Assembly (NCBI GenBank): GCA_039184335.1
Contig: JBCDBD010000022.1
Location: 1-58,784 of the forward strand
DNA: 58,784 nt
Origin: JBCDBD01 sp039184335
Lineage (GTDB): Bacteria > Bacteroidota > Bacteroidia > Flavobacteriales > Flavobacteriaceae
Direction of reading: 5' to 3'
Shown one piece after another: positions 44,469-52,564 of the stretch. The notes below the pieces were generated by a model, which had not been told where the DNA came from, ran no database searches, and saw only the letters and a list, made by a program, of their open reading frames with translations. The stretch's first letter is position 1, and each line of letters starts with the position of its first letter. A program made the position numbers and the translations under genes.

Positions 44469-45204
44469 ATTCTTCCGTAAAATCCGCCAAAAATTGCTTC
44501 AAGAAAATCGCTTCTCAAAGTACTTGCTATATGCGATTGGCGAAATCATATTGGTGGTCATTGGTATTTTGATTGCCTTGCAGATCAACAATTGGAATGA
44601 GGAGCGAAAGGCCAAGGAGAAAGAAGCCCAGCTTATTGAAGATTTGCACGTTGAATTCCAAAAAAATTACAACGAGCTACAAATGGATCTAAAAAGACTG
44701 GAGACCGTAGAACGGTCCAATGCACAATTGCTTACGCTCTTACAAGACCCAGATCCGTCCATTTCGGAAATCGAGTTGAATCGTCTCATTAGTAAGGGAC
44801 TATCCACCCCTACTTGGAACCCCAGCTTTTTTGTCATGGAAGAGCTAAAAAAATCCGGCGGGTTTGCCCAGTTGAGCAACACGGCCTTAAAAAATGCCCT
44901 ATTGGATTGGGAACGGTATTACAGTAATCTCCGCGAAGTGGAAGGGTCAATCAGTAATGCTTTCAATCGTTTTTTGATTTTTCTCATAGATGAAGCTTCT
45001 GCTAGAAATGTCGATGCTGAAAATGAAGATTTCAAAATAGACCGGTCCATTTTACCCCAAAAAAACAAAACCCTACTCAAAGATTATCGCTTTGAAAACC
45101 ATATTGACGATATGTACATTTCCAGCGCGCACCTATTAAATACCTACCAAGTGGCCAGAGATAAAATGGAAGCCCTATTAGCATTAACCAAAGCAACGGA
45201 ATAA
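44461..45204 (+). CDS. DUF6090 membrane protein, paralogue 3
   Basis: 247 residues from the ATG at 44461, which overlaps the end of paralogue 2; a start seven codons upstream would read through that gene. N-terminal block 'RKIRQKLLQENRFSKYLLYA' and membrane helix as in the family. The C-terminal part is distinct ('HVEFQKNYNELQMDLKRLET', 'GGFAQLSNTALKNALLDWER'), so only the anchor is conserved. Function unknown. Confidence 0.87.
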   Translation: MIKFFRKIRQKLLQENRFSKYLLYAIGEIILVVIGILIALQINNWNEERKAKEKEAQLIEDLHVEFQKNYNELQMDLKRLETVERSNAQLLTLLQDPDPSISEIELNRLISKGLSTPTWNPSFFVMEELKKSGGFAQLSNTALKNALLDWERYYSNLREVEGSISNAFNRFLIFLIDEASARNVDAENEDFKIDRSILPQKNKTLLKDYRFENHIDDMYISSAHLLNTYQVARDKMEALLALTKATE

Positions 45205-45205
45205 G

Positions 45206-45970
45206 ATGATTTCGATACTTCGAAAACTTAGACAAAAACTACTTTCCGAAAACAAGTTTTCAAAGTACCTCCTCTACGCTATTGGGGAAATCGTATTGGT
45301 GGTCATTGGTATTTTAATTGCACTACAGATCAACACCTGGAACGAAGGGAAAAAGACCAAGGAAGAAGAGCTTAAATATCTTTCGCTCATCAAACAGGAA
45401 ATGTTGGGTAACCTTCAATCCTTAAGAATTGAAAAAGAAGTCCTAGCAGATTATTTCAGTGGCTTGGAGCAAATTTTGGAAGCCTATGCCCATCCAGAAT
45501 TGAATATTACCAATAAGGAGCTTTCCGGAATCTTGACACCTATTCTAAGCAAGGACATGGATATTAATTTCAAAAGTGGCACTTTAAACGAAATTATAGC
45601 CAACGGCAATCTAAAGGACATTACTAATGATAGTATTCGAACTATTTTGGCTTCTCTAGAAGGAAATTTAGAACGATTACGGGCACAAGAAACAAGGGTG
45701 AATGAATACATCTCCAAAGGGAATTCAATTCTGGAAAGAAAGGGTTCCATCAAACAACTGGTCAACGATTTTGGTGTTAGTGAAGAATATGGAATCCCTG
45801 AGAATACCAAAGACGTCAGCAATATCTTTCTTTTAAAAGACAATGAATTTGAAAATATTATGGTATTGGCAGTATTAACCGGTGTAAGCTTGGATGAGGA
45901 ATACTACTCCGTATTGGAGGAAGAAATCAAAACGCTGATTGATTTAATTGACAAAGAGCTTGAACGATAG
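45206..45970 (+). CDS. DUF6090 membrane protein, paralogue 4
   Basis: 254 residues. N-terminal block 'RKLRQKLLSENKFSKYLLYA' and 'GEIVLVVIGILIALQINTW'. The extracytoplasmic part differs from its neighbours ('LSLIKQEMLGNLQSLRIEKE', 'ANGNLKDITNDSIRTILASL') while keeping the central N-x-x-hydrophobic-R motif. It starts one base after the previous stop and is followed 5 bp later by the first truncated stub. Confidence 0.87.
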   Translation: MISILRKLRQKLLSENKFSKYLLYAIGEIVLVVIGILIALQINTWNEGKKTKEEELKYLSLIKQEMLGNLQSLRIEKEVLADYFSGLEQILEAYAHPELNITNKELSGILTPILSKDMDINFKSGTLNEIIANGNLKDITNDSIRTILASLEGNLERLRAQETRVNEYISKGNSILERKGSIKQLVNDFGVSEEYGIPENTKDVSNIFLLKDNEFENIMVLAVLTGVSLDEEYYSVLEEEIKTLIDLIDKELER

Positions 45971-45975
45971 AGGTT

Positions 45976-46065
45976 ATGATTCAATTCTTTAGGCGTTTAC
46001 AACAAAAACTACTATCAAAAAACTTCCCCTCCTTGGAGGGGATTGAGGGGTGGGTTCAAAAATGA
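45976..46065 (+). pseudogene. Truncated DUF6090 stub 1, cut at codon 16 by a DUF559 cassette
   Basis: The ATG at 45976 begins 'MIQFFRRLQQKLLSKN', the normal DUF6090 opening, and then passes straight into the left inverted repeat of the cassette, read as 'FPSLEGIEGWVQK' and a TGA. The stop overlaps the ATG of the DUF559 gene (ATGA at 46062-46065). The other 230 codons of the gene are missing. The second stub at 47963 is cut at the identical codon and has the same length. Confidence 0.85.
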
Positions 46066-46456
46066 GAAAAATAGTACCATATAATCCCGAACTTGTTCCG
46101 TTGGCAAAAAAACTAAGGAACAACATGACCTATGGTGAAATTGCCCTATGGAGGGAAATCAAAGGCAAAAAATTAGGTGTACATTTCAGTAGACAAATTC
46201 CAATAGATCAATTTATCGTTGATTTCTATTGTAAGGACTTTCATTTGGCCATCGAAATTGACGGTGCCATTCATTTTGAGAAAGGGCAACCGGAAAAAGA
46301 TGCAAAAAGACAAGAACGGTTAGAAAGTTTGGGAGTGACCGTAATCCGATTTAGTGATTTGGATGTGAAGAACAACTTGGATTGGGTCTTGGAAGAAATC
46401 AAGAAGAAGATTGGTCAACAAAAACCCACCCCTAACCCCTCCCAAGAGGGGAATAC
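46022..46456 (+). mobile_element. 435-bp DUF559 cassette with terminal inverted repeats, copy 1
   Basis: The left end (46022-46057: ACTTCCCCTCCTTGGAGGGG then ATTGAGGGGTGGGTTC) and right end (46422-46456: AAACCCACCCC then TAACCCCTCCCAAGAGGGG and AATAC) are inverted copies over about 35 bp. Each end also folds on itself (CCCCTCCTTGGAGGGG and CCCCTCCCAAGAGGGG). The only gene inside is the DUF559 protein. Copy 2 has exactly the same length. Mobility is inferred from inverted ends, repetition and an interrupted host gene; no transposase of known type is present. Confidence 0.65.
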
Positions 46457-46469
46457 ACAACTGTTATGA
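46062..46469 (+). CDS. DUF559 endonuclease-like protein (Vsr/REase fold), copy 1
   Basis: 135 residues from the ATG at 46062, which overlaps the stub's TGA. The DUF559 pattern is complete: 'LAKKLRNNMTYGEIALWREI' (Glu26), 'FSRQIPIDQFIVDFYCKDFH', 'LAIEIDGAIHF' (the E-x-D metal site) and 'LESLGVTVIRFSDLDV'. The family is related to Vsr-type very-short-patch endonucleases. The last residues 'PTPNPSQEGN' are encoded by the right inverted repeat. Its stop overlaps the ATG of paralogue 5. About 85% identical to copy 2 at 48049. Confidence 0.9.
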   Translation: MRKIVPYNPELVPLAKKLRNNMTYGEIALWREIKGKKLGVHFSRQIPIDQFIVDFYCKDFHLAIEIDGAIHFEKGQPEKDAKRQERLESLGVTVIRFSDLDVKNNLDWVLEEIKKKIGQQKPTPNPSQEGNTQLL

Positions 46470-47212
46470 TTAAATTTTTCCGTGGAATAAGACAATCCCT
46501 TCTTTCCGAGAACAAGTTCTCAAAATACCTGCTGTATGCCGTCGGTGAAATAATTTTAGTGGTCATCGGTATCTTGATTGCGATTCAATTGAACAAGTAT
46601 TACGAAAAGAAAAAAGAAAAAGAAAAAGAACAGGCTTTCTTAAAGGAAATCAACCTAGACTTTAAGTCCAATAAAGAACAGCTGGATTCCATAATCGAAT
46701 TCAACAAAATTAGCTTTCATGCGGCGTCTCGACTTCAAGAGATTATGAAAGCATTCGACCCAAAAGATCCAAAAATCACGGAAGCGAATGCGCACGTTGC
46801 CGATAGTATTGGGTATTATAATAAATTGATTTGGCGCAACAAATCCTTCAATCCAAAAAATGGTACCGTGGAGGCACTTTTAAATTCTTCTTCCTTTGAT
46901 TTGATAAGTAATGACACCCTCAGAAGAAACCTCATTTCCTGGAAGGATGTTCTTTTGGATTATTTGGAAGAAGAAGAGTATGGGGCTAACTTTTTATTTT
47001 ACGAATACGACCCTTGGGCACGGTTACATTTTGACCCGGACAGTAATAACGACCCGGACAACGACAAAGTCTTATTTAGCAAAACGTATAGGAATTTTAT
47101 TTACAAAAGAGCGGGAGACCTTAACAATACCATAACTTCTGTAAAGGAAGAAGGCATTTTGAAAATGATCAATGAAATCATCCGACTAACCGAACCTGTA
47201 TCCAATGATTAA
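46466..47212 (+). CDS. DUF6090 membrane protein, paralogue 5
   Basis: 248 residues. N-terminal block 'RGIRQSLLSENKFSKYLLYA' and membrane helix 'GEIILVVIGILIAIQLN'. The rest matches paralogue 2 closely ('LDFKSNKEQLDSI', 'KSFNPKNGTVEALLNSSSFD', 'LISNDTLRRNLISWKDVLLD'), so these two descend from one duplication although two other members lie between them. It overlaps both neighbours (ATGA upstream, eight bases downstream). Confidence 0.87.
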   Translation: MIKFFRGIRQSLLSENKFSKYLLYAVGEIILVVIGILIAIQLNKYYEKKKEKEKEQAFLKEINLDFKSNKEQLDSIIEFNKISFHAASRLQEIMKAFDPKDPKITEANAHVADSIGYYNKLIWRNKSFNPKNGTVEALLNSSSFDLISNDTLRRNLISWKDVLLDYLEEEEYGANFLFYEYDPWARLHFDPDSNNDPDNDKVLFSKTYRNFIYKRAGDLNNTITSVKEEGILKMINEIIRLTEPVSND

Positions 47213-47963
47213 GTTCTTTCGTCGAATACGCCAAAAGTTGCTTTCAGAGAACAAAGTCTCAAAATACTTGTTGTACGCCATTGGAGAAATTGTTTTGGTG
47301 GTCATTGGAATTCTTATTGCGGTACAGATCAATAATTATAGTGAACTTCAAAAAGAGCGAAAACAAGAGCAGGTATTACTTTCCAATCTTTCCAATGACG
47401 TCGGATTGGACATCCGCCAAATTGGGCACAATACCAAAATATCACAAGAACGGTTGCAGCGACTTGACAGCTTGGTACAGCTGTTAAAGGTACCGGATAG
47501 TGTGGAGACTTTCCATTTTATTAGACAATCCTATGAATTTGTCTTTGATCAATACTTTAAAAGCAATAGTGGCATCTTTGACGAAGCCGTTTCATCAGGA
47601 AAAATGAGTTATATCAAAAATGAGTCTTTGCGGCAAGATATTTTTAATTACTACCGCAATGCCAAAGAAACATATACCGACGGTACTACACGGCAAGTCA
47701 CCGATGAGTTTATCACACCACTTTTGGTAGAGCATGTATATCTCAACCAAGAAGGACTTGTCATGTTGGGAATGAACGTGCAGGATATTGCCGCGTTACC
47801 ATCCTTAGATGTGCAAAAACTCACCAAAAACAGGGAGTATTGGAAAATGGTGCTGTTAAAATTTGGCAGCAACCAAGAACAAATACTTCGTTGGGATGGT
47901 ATTAAAAAGCGTGCCCGCGAATTAAAACTACGAATAGATGAAGAACTTAAACTGCTATACTAA
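47205..47963 (+). CDS. DUF6090 membrane protein, paralogue 6
   Basis: 252 residues. N-terminal block 'RRIRQKLLSENKVSKYLLYA' and 'GEIVLVVIGILIAVQINNY'. The distinct extracytoplasmic part ('LSNLSNDVGLDIRQIGHNTK', 'SGKMSYIKNESLRQDIFNYY') keeps the central motif. The TAA at its end shares bases with the ATG of stub 2 (TAATG at 47961-47965), so translation runs on into the second cassette. Confidence 0.87.
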   Translation: MIKFFRRIRQKLLSENKVSKYLLYAIGEIVLVVIGILIAVQINNYSELQKERKQEQVLLSNLSNDVGLDIRQIGHNTKISQERLQRLDSLVQLLKVPDSVETFHFIRQSYEFVFDQYFKSNSGIFDEAVSSGKMSYIKNESLRQDIFNYYRNAKETYTDGTTRQVTDEFITPLLVEHVYLNQEGLVMLGMNVQDIAALPSLDVQKLTKNREYWKMVLLKFGSNQEQILRWDGIKKRARELKLRIDEELKLLY

Positions 47964-48052
47964 TGATTAAATTCTTCCGACGTATCCATCAACAACTACT
48001 ATCAAAGAACTTCCCCTTCTTGGAGGGGATTGAGGAGTGGGTTCAAAAATGA
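47963..48052 (+). pseudogene. Truncated DUF6090 stub 2, cut at codon 16 by a DUF559 cassette
   Basis: The ATG at 47963 reads 'MIKFFRRIHQQLLSKN', then the inverted repeat as 'FPFLEGIEEWVQK' and a TGA overlapping the next ATG. Same length (90 bp) and same break point as stub 1, but with independent base changes, so the two arrangements are old and were probably duplicated together with the cassette. Confidence 0.85.
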
Positions 48053-48443
48053 GAAAAATCATCCCATATAACACTAAACTTGTTCCATTGGCAAAAAAAC
48101 TGAGGAAGAATATGACCCTTGGCGAAATTGCCCTTTGGAGGGAAATCAAAGGCAAGAAATTGGGCGTATCTTTCAGTAGACAGATTCCAATAGATCAATT
48201 TATCATAGATTTCTATTGTAAAGACTTGCATTTGGCCATTGAAGTTGATGGTTCCATTCATTTTGAAAAAGGGCAACCGAAAAAAGATGCAAAAAAACAA
48301 GAACGGTTGAAAAGTTTGGGAGTGACCGTAACCCGATGTAATGATTTGGATGTGAAAAACAACTTGGATTGGGTATGGGAAGAAATCAAGAAAAAAATTG
48401 ATCAACAAAAACCCACCCCTTACCCCTCCCAAGAGGGGAATAC
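48009..48443 (+). mobile_element. 435-bp DUF559 cassette with terminal inverted repeats, copy 2
   Basis: Left repeat at 48009-48044 (ACTTCCCCTTCTTGGAGGGG then ATTGAGGAGTGGGTTC) and right repeat at 48409-48443 (AAACCCACCCC then TTACCCCTCCCAAGAGGGG and AATAC), the same ends and spacing as copy 1 with a few substitutions. It contains only the second DUF559 gene. The unit stub-cassette-DUF6090 is thus present twice in tandem arrangement. Confidence 0.65.
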
Positions 48444-48456
48444 ACAAGTGTTATGA
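48049..48456 (+). CDS. DUF559 endonuclease-like protein (Vsr/REase fold), copy 2
   Basis: 135 residues from the ATG at 48049, overlapping the stub stop. Same features as copy 1: 'MTLGEIALWREIKGKKLGV', 'FSRQIPIDQFIIDFYCKDLH', 'LAIEVDGSIHF' with the acidic metal site intact, and the repeat-encoded tail 'PTPYPSQEGN'. About 20 substitutions separate the copies, none in the putative catalytic residues, which suggests selection for activity. Its stop overlaps the ATG of paralogue 7. Confidence 0.9.
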   Translation: MRKIIPYNTKLVPLAKKLRKNMTLGEIALWREIKGKKLGVSFSRQIPIDQFIIDFYCKDLHLAIEVDGSIHFEKGQPKKDAKKQERLKSLGVTVTRCNDLDVKNNLDWVWEEIKKKIDQQKPTPYPSQEGNTQVL

Positions 48457-49193
48457 TTAAGTTCTTTCGTCACATACGCCAGAAATTGCTCTCTGAGAAT
48501 AAGTTTTCAAAGTATTTGGTGTATGCCATTGGTGAAATCGTTCTGGTGGTCATCGGTATTTTGATTGCGTTGCAAATCAATACTTGGAACGAACAAAGAA
48601 AGTCAATCAAAAAGGAAAAACTATACCTTGCTGAGATTAAAAGTAGCTTAATTTCAGACACTATCCAGATCAAAAGTATACTGGCATTCAATCAGGAAAA
48701 ATTAAAAGTCGTTAAGGGTTTTATGGGGGTTTTTTCGGATACATTGACCAATGTCGAAAGATTTGGGATTATTCAAAAATATACCATTCCTTTTACAGAT
48801 TATCAAACTTTTATACCCAATAAAACAGCGTGGAACAATCTTACCACCTCTGAAAGCTTAAACCTTATCCAGAATCGGGAATTGAGAACAATTTTGATGG
48901 AATATTATGGTTATGACTATGCTTCATCGGTTCAGGAACGCATAAAGACAATGAACCGAAAGGTAATCGATGAGAATTTTCCTCAGTTCTTTACCAAAGA
49001 ATATGTGTTGGAAAATCTTCAACTATCCACCCAATTGCCCTCGCAGGATGACAATACCATTCATTTAAACCAAACCTTCCTTTCTGACCTCTTTGGAATA
49101 ATTTATTTGATCAATCTTCAAAACGAAGGCTTAGAAAACATTAATGCTAGGATTATAGCAGCGTTGGATTTAATTGATGCACGAACGGAATAA
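48453..49193 (+). CDS. DUF6090 membrane protein, paralogue 7
   Basis: 246 residues. N-terminal block 'RHIRQKLLSENKFSKYLVYA' and 'GEIVLVVIGILIALQINTW'. The extracytoplasmic part is again different ('AEIKSSLISDTIQIKSILAF', 'SLNLIQNRELRTILMEYYGY'). Last member of the array; the following 76 bp hold no terminator-like hairpin that I can see. Confidence 0.87.
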   Translation: MIKFFRHIRQKLLSENKFSKYLVYAIGEIVLVVIGILIALQINTWNEQRKSIKKEKLYLAEIKSSLISDTIQIKSILAFNQEKLKVVKGFMGVFSDTLTNVERFGIIQKYTIPFTDYQTFIPNKTAWNNLTTSESLNLIQNRELRTILMEYYGYDYASSVQERIKTMNRKVIDENFPQFFTKEYVLENLQLSTQLPSQDDNTIHLNQTFLSDLFGIIYLINLQNEGLENINARIIAALDLIDARTE

Positions 49194-49269
49194 ATAGCAT
49201 GACAACCCATATGTAATCCTAACCATCTTATCTTTCATATAAATAACGATACTCCCAAAAAACCATTTA

Positions 49270-50028
49270 ATGGACTTCACTAATAAAAATGTATTGATAA
49301 CAGGTGCCTCCAGAGGTATCGGGAAAGCCACCGCCCTAGCCTTTGCTGAAAAAGGGGCTACCGTGGGCATCAACTTCAGAAGCAATTCTGAGGAAGCCGA
49401 AAAAACCCGTTCAGAGCTGCCGGGAGAGGGACACCAATTGTTCCAAGCTGATATTTCAAAAAAAGAAAACTGCCAAAGCTTGGTAGATAAATTTATAGAT
49501 GCCTACGGCCAATTGGATGTCTTGGTCAACAATGCAGGCATTTCTATTTTTCATGAAATCGATACCGTTGATTTTGACCACTGGACCCATGCTTGGGAAG
49601 CGACGTTTAAGACCAATCTTTTCGCGGCAGCCAACATGACCTATTGGGCCGCTCAGGCGATGCTAAAAACGGGGGGTGGGCGTATCGTCAACGTATCCTC
49701 CAGGGGTTCTTTTCGTGGAGAGCCCACCAAACCCGCTTATGGAGCCAGTAAAGCGGCTTTGAACGCCATGACCCAATCCTTGGCCAAGAAATTGGCTCCG
49801 CATCATATTTATTTAGGGGTGGTCGCCCCAGGTTTCACGGAAACCGAAATGGCAGCGGTAACCCTCACACCCGCCGAGCGGGAAAACCTATTACGGGAAT
49901 CCCCATTTCAACGTATGGCCCAGCCAAAGGAGGTAGCGCATGCGATACTTTTTTTAGCTTCGGAAGGGGCCGAATATACGTCGGGCACCATTATTGATGT
50001 GAATGGGGCAAGCTATCTAAGAAGTTGA
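49270..50028 (+). CDS. SDR-family oxidoreductase
   Basis: 252 residues, classical short-chain dehydrogenase. Cofactor motif 'TGASRGIG' at the N-terminus, 'NNAGIS' at the centre, catalytic Ser and Tyr-x-x-x-Lys ('VSSRGSF', 'YGASKAA'), and the C-terminal 'SGTIIDVNGASYL'. NAD(P)-dependent; the substrate cannot be told. Followed 12 bp later by an AraC-type membrane regulator, which may control it. Resembles FabG-like reductases. Confidence 0.93.
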   Translation: MDFTNKNVLITGASRGIGKATALAFAEKGATVGINFRSNSEEAEKTRSELPGEGHQLFQADISKKENCQSLVDKFIDAYGQLDVLVNNAGISIFHEIDTVDFDHWTHAWEATFKTNLFAAANMTYWAAQAMLKTGGGRIVNVSSRGSFRGEPTKPAYGASKAALNAMTQSLAKKLAPHHIYLGVVAPGFTETEMAAVTLTPAERENLLRESPFQRMAQPKEVAHAILFLASEGAEYTSGTIIDVNGASYLRS

Positions 50029-50040
50029 CCGTACGATTCG

Positions 50041-51174
50041 TTGGAAGAAGACTTTACATATGGTGTTTTAACCGCTATCAGCTGTTTGGCGGCCCTTCAA
50101 GGTCTCCTACTGGCCGGAATCCTACTATTCACAAAACGGTTTGCTTCAAAATCAAACCGATTCTTTGCCATGACCCTGGTGGGGGTTTCGGTCATCATCT
50201 TATACGATCTATTTTACTATTACTTTGAAGAACACGAGGTGTATGGCTATTTCCTGTACCTACCCATTTACATACGAAGTTTTATCCCTATTGGGCTTTA
50301 TTTCTTTGTTCGGTTTCTCATTGACCCAAAAAGCCCAATGAACAGATGGGAACGGTTGTGGTATGCCCCCATTCTCTTAGAAATAGTATTGGAACTCGCC
50401 TACATCCCAACTGACGTGTTCCTAACGGAACATGATACTATAGTGGCGGACAACATGCTTCTTATACTGGAAGAATCCGTAGGCCTTTTCATTTGTGTTG
50501 TGCTCCTCGGGCTGACCATTCGCAAACTAAATAAGCACCAAAAATTCCTTTTGAATACCTATTCATCCCTTTTGGGAAAAAGTCTGTTATGGCTTCGCAA
50601 TCTGATTATTGTAACCTTGATTATTGTAGTCTTCTGGCTCTTTAGTCATTTGCAGTTTATCATGGGGTACGACAATGAAGGAACATACGCGATTGTTTCC
50701 CTGGGCATGGTGCTTTTTCTTTTTTGGATGGGGTATTTTGTAATACTACAATTCCCCCTATTCCAAGCGGTACCATATTCTGAATTGGTGAGCCACGTAG
50801 AAACCCCCAAACAACTCTCTCCAAAAACCGCCGAGTACCATAAAAAATTGATGCAATTAATGGATGAAAAATCCTTGTACACCGACCCAGAACTCAGCTT
50901 ACCCTACTTAGCCAAGAAGCTCCAGATCAGCTCAGGATACCTTTCCCAGATCATTAATGAAAAGGAGAACAAGAGCTTCTTTGAATTTGTAAATCACTAT
51001 CGCGTTGAAGCCGTAAAAGCAAAATTGACCAATAGTGAATTTGATCAATACAGTATTATGGGCATTGCTTTGGAAAGTGGATTCAATTCAAAATCTACAT
51101 TCAATTCCCTTTTCAAGAAATTTACGGGACAAACCCCTACGGCGTATAAAAAGTCGTTTCAAGCTTTTACTTAA
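50041..51174 (+). CDS. AraC-family regulator with N-terminal membrane domain
   Basis: 377 residues from a TTG start. Seven hydrophobic helices in residues 5-235 form a membrane sensor, and the last 100 residues are an HTH_18 domain ('LSLPYLAKKLQISSGYLSQI', 'ESGFNSKSTFNSLFKKFTG'). This architecture is common in Bacteroidota. It presumably senses an unknown signal at the membrane and acts on neighbouring genes. 12 bp after the SDR gene. Confidence 0.92.
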   Translation: MEEDFTYGVLTAISCLAALQGLLLAGILLFTKRFASKSNRFFAMTLVGVSVIILYDLFYYYFEEHEVYGYFLYLPIYIRSFIPIGLYFFVRFLIDPKSPMNRWERLWYAPILLEIVLELAYIPTDVFLTEHDTIVADNMLLILEESVGLFICVVLLGLTIRKLNKHQKFLLNTYSSLLGKSLLWLRNLIIVTLIIVVFWLFSHLQFIMGYDNEGTYAIVSLGMVLFLFWMGYFVILQFPLFQAVPYSELVSHVETPKQLSPKTAEYHKKLMQLMDEKSLYTDPELSLPYLAKKLQISSGYLSQIINEKENKSFFEFVNHYRVEAVKAKLTNSEFDQYSIMGIALESGFNSKSTFNSLFKKFTGQTPTAYKKSFQAFT

Positions 51175-51271
51175 GTGAAAAAGTAGTCCGAAGTACCACA
51201 CTTTTAAAGATATCGGACTATAATTTCCCAAGGGTTACCATATTTGTACAGCAAACCATACGTCTATAATC

Positions 51272-52462
51272 ATGAATCGAAGAGAATTTGCCGCCGCCTG
51301 CAGCCTTTTTGGTATTTCCTTACCCTTTCAATCGTTTCTTCACGCTTGCTCTGAAGATGATGAAGCTCCCATTGTATCGGGTGATTTTGACGGTTCTGTC
51401 TTAATCATTGGGGCAGGTGCCGCCGGTATGGCCACAGGGTACCTTTTGCAACAATTGGGAATCGAATATCAAATTTTAGAAGCGGATACCTCCTATGGTG
51501 GACGCTTTCGTACCAACAATTCCTTTACCGATTTTCCAATTCCGCTAGGCGCGGAATGGCTCCATGTATCAGAGGCTGAGCTACCGGCTATTGTAAACAA
51601 TGAAGCGGTTGAAATAGATACTACCTTGCTGTCTTACTCCCCTTCCGACACTTCCGGTCATTATAGCAATGGGCAATTGAGCATTCAAGAAGTAGGGGCC
51701 GCCGTAAATGATGATGAGGACAAGAAGTTCATTGGCTCCTCCTGGTTTGACTTTTTCGAGGAATATATCGTTCCTAGTATTCAAAGGAATATACAATTCA
51801 ACACCCAAATCGCCTCGATTGATTACACTGGTGATAAAGTCATTGCAACCGATAGGGACGGCACGTCCTATGAAGCGGATAAGTTGGTTTTGACCGTTCC
51901 GCTGAAATTATTGCAATTAGGACAGATCAGCTTTACTCCAGAACTGCCCAATAATAAGCAAAATGCTATAGGCAACGCTACCATTTGGAGCGGCATGAAA
52001 GTATTTTTAAAATTTTCGGAGGCCTTCTACCCTACTTTTCTCTACTTTGATGATAGTCAAACCAATGAAGGCCAACGCTTGTATTACGATGCTGCCTATG
52101 GTCAAAATTCTGCGGATAATGTGCTTGGTCTTTTTTCCGTAGGAAAACAGGCGGAGGTCTATCAACAGTATAGCGGTGATGCCCTAAGGGATTATGTCCT
52201 GAACGAATTGGATGAAATTTTCGATGGAAAGGCCTCAGAAACGTTTCAAGGTATTCTAGCGCAAAACTGGAACGAACAGCCCTTTGCAAGGGCAGCCTAT
52301 CTACAAGACAATGCACCGAGTAGCGTTTCAAGGGCCATGGCACAATCCATTGACGACAAACTCTATTTTTCCGGATGTTCCTATACCCAGTTCGATGACT
52401 GGAGCTCTGTGCATACGGCAGCCCGTTCGGCACGGGATGCCGTACGGGAATTGGTTCGCTGA
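51272..52462 (+). CDS. FAD-dependent amine oxidase (flavin monoamine oxidase family)
   Basis: 396 residues. The N-terminus 'MNRREFAAACSLFG' looks like a twin-arginine signal and is followed by 'FLHACSED', a possible lipobox; both features together suggest export as a folded, anchored flavoprotein. The dinucleotide-binding motif 'IIGAGAAGMATGYLL' and the FAD-contact 'GGRFRTN' are present, as is the C-terminal 'FSGCSYTQFDDWSSVHTAAR'. Substrate unknown (polyamine- or phytoene-type oxidase relatives). Confidence 0.88.
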   Translation: MNRREFAAACSLFGISLPFQSFLHACSEDDEAPIVSGDFDGSVLIIGAGAAGMATGYLLQQLGIEYQILEADTSYGGRFRTNNSFTDFPIPLGAEWLHVSEAELPAIVNNEAVEIDTTLLSYSPSDTSGHYSNGQLSIQEVGAAVNDDEDKKFIGSSWFDFFEEYIVPSIQRNIQFNTQIASIDYTGDKVIATDRDGTSYEADKLVLTVPLKLLQLGQISFTPELPNNKQNAIGNATIWSGMKVFLKFSEAFYPTFLYFDDSQTNEGQRLYYDAAYGQNSADNVLGLFSVGKQAEVYQQYSGDALRDYVLNELDEIFDGKASETFQGILAQNWNEQPFARAAYLQDNAPSSVSRAMAQSIDDKLYFSGCSYTQFDDWSSVHTAARSARDAVRELVR

Positions 52463-52564
52463 TGGCGTATTTTTTCATTTTGATATGAGTCACCAAAGAA
52501 GTCAATCGAAAATTCTATATTTCTCACACTCGCAAGCTCGGTTCGAAATGACTATTTTCATGCT

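Noticed and set aside
45976..48052. Target-site duplication from fresh cassette insertion
   Set aside because: The stubs and the start of the next DUF6090 genes are diverged at many positions, so they are old paralogous starts and not recent duplicated target sites.
48043..48447. 134-codon open frame antisense to DUF559 copy 2
   Set aside because: It is the mirror of a well-supported gene; its start 'MCIPLLGGVRGG' is only the inverted repeat read on the other strand, and the body matches no protein pattern.
39407..49193. Polymorphic toxin/immunity array
   Set aside because: The DUF6090 copies have no toxin domains or secretion leaders and all share a membrane anchor at the start rather than variable C-terminal toxin tips.
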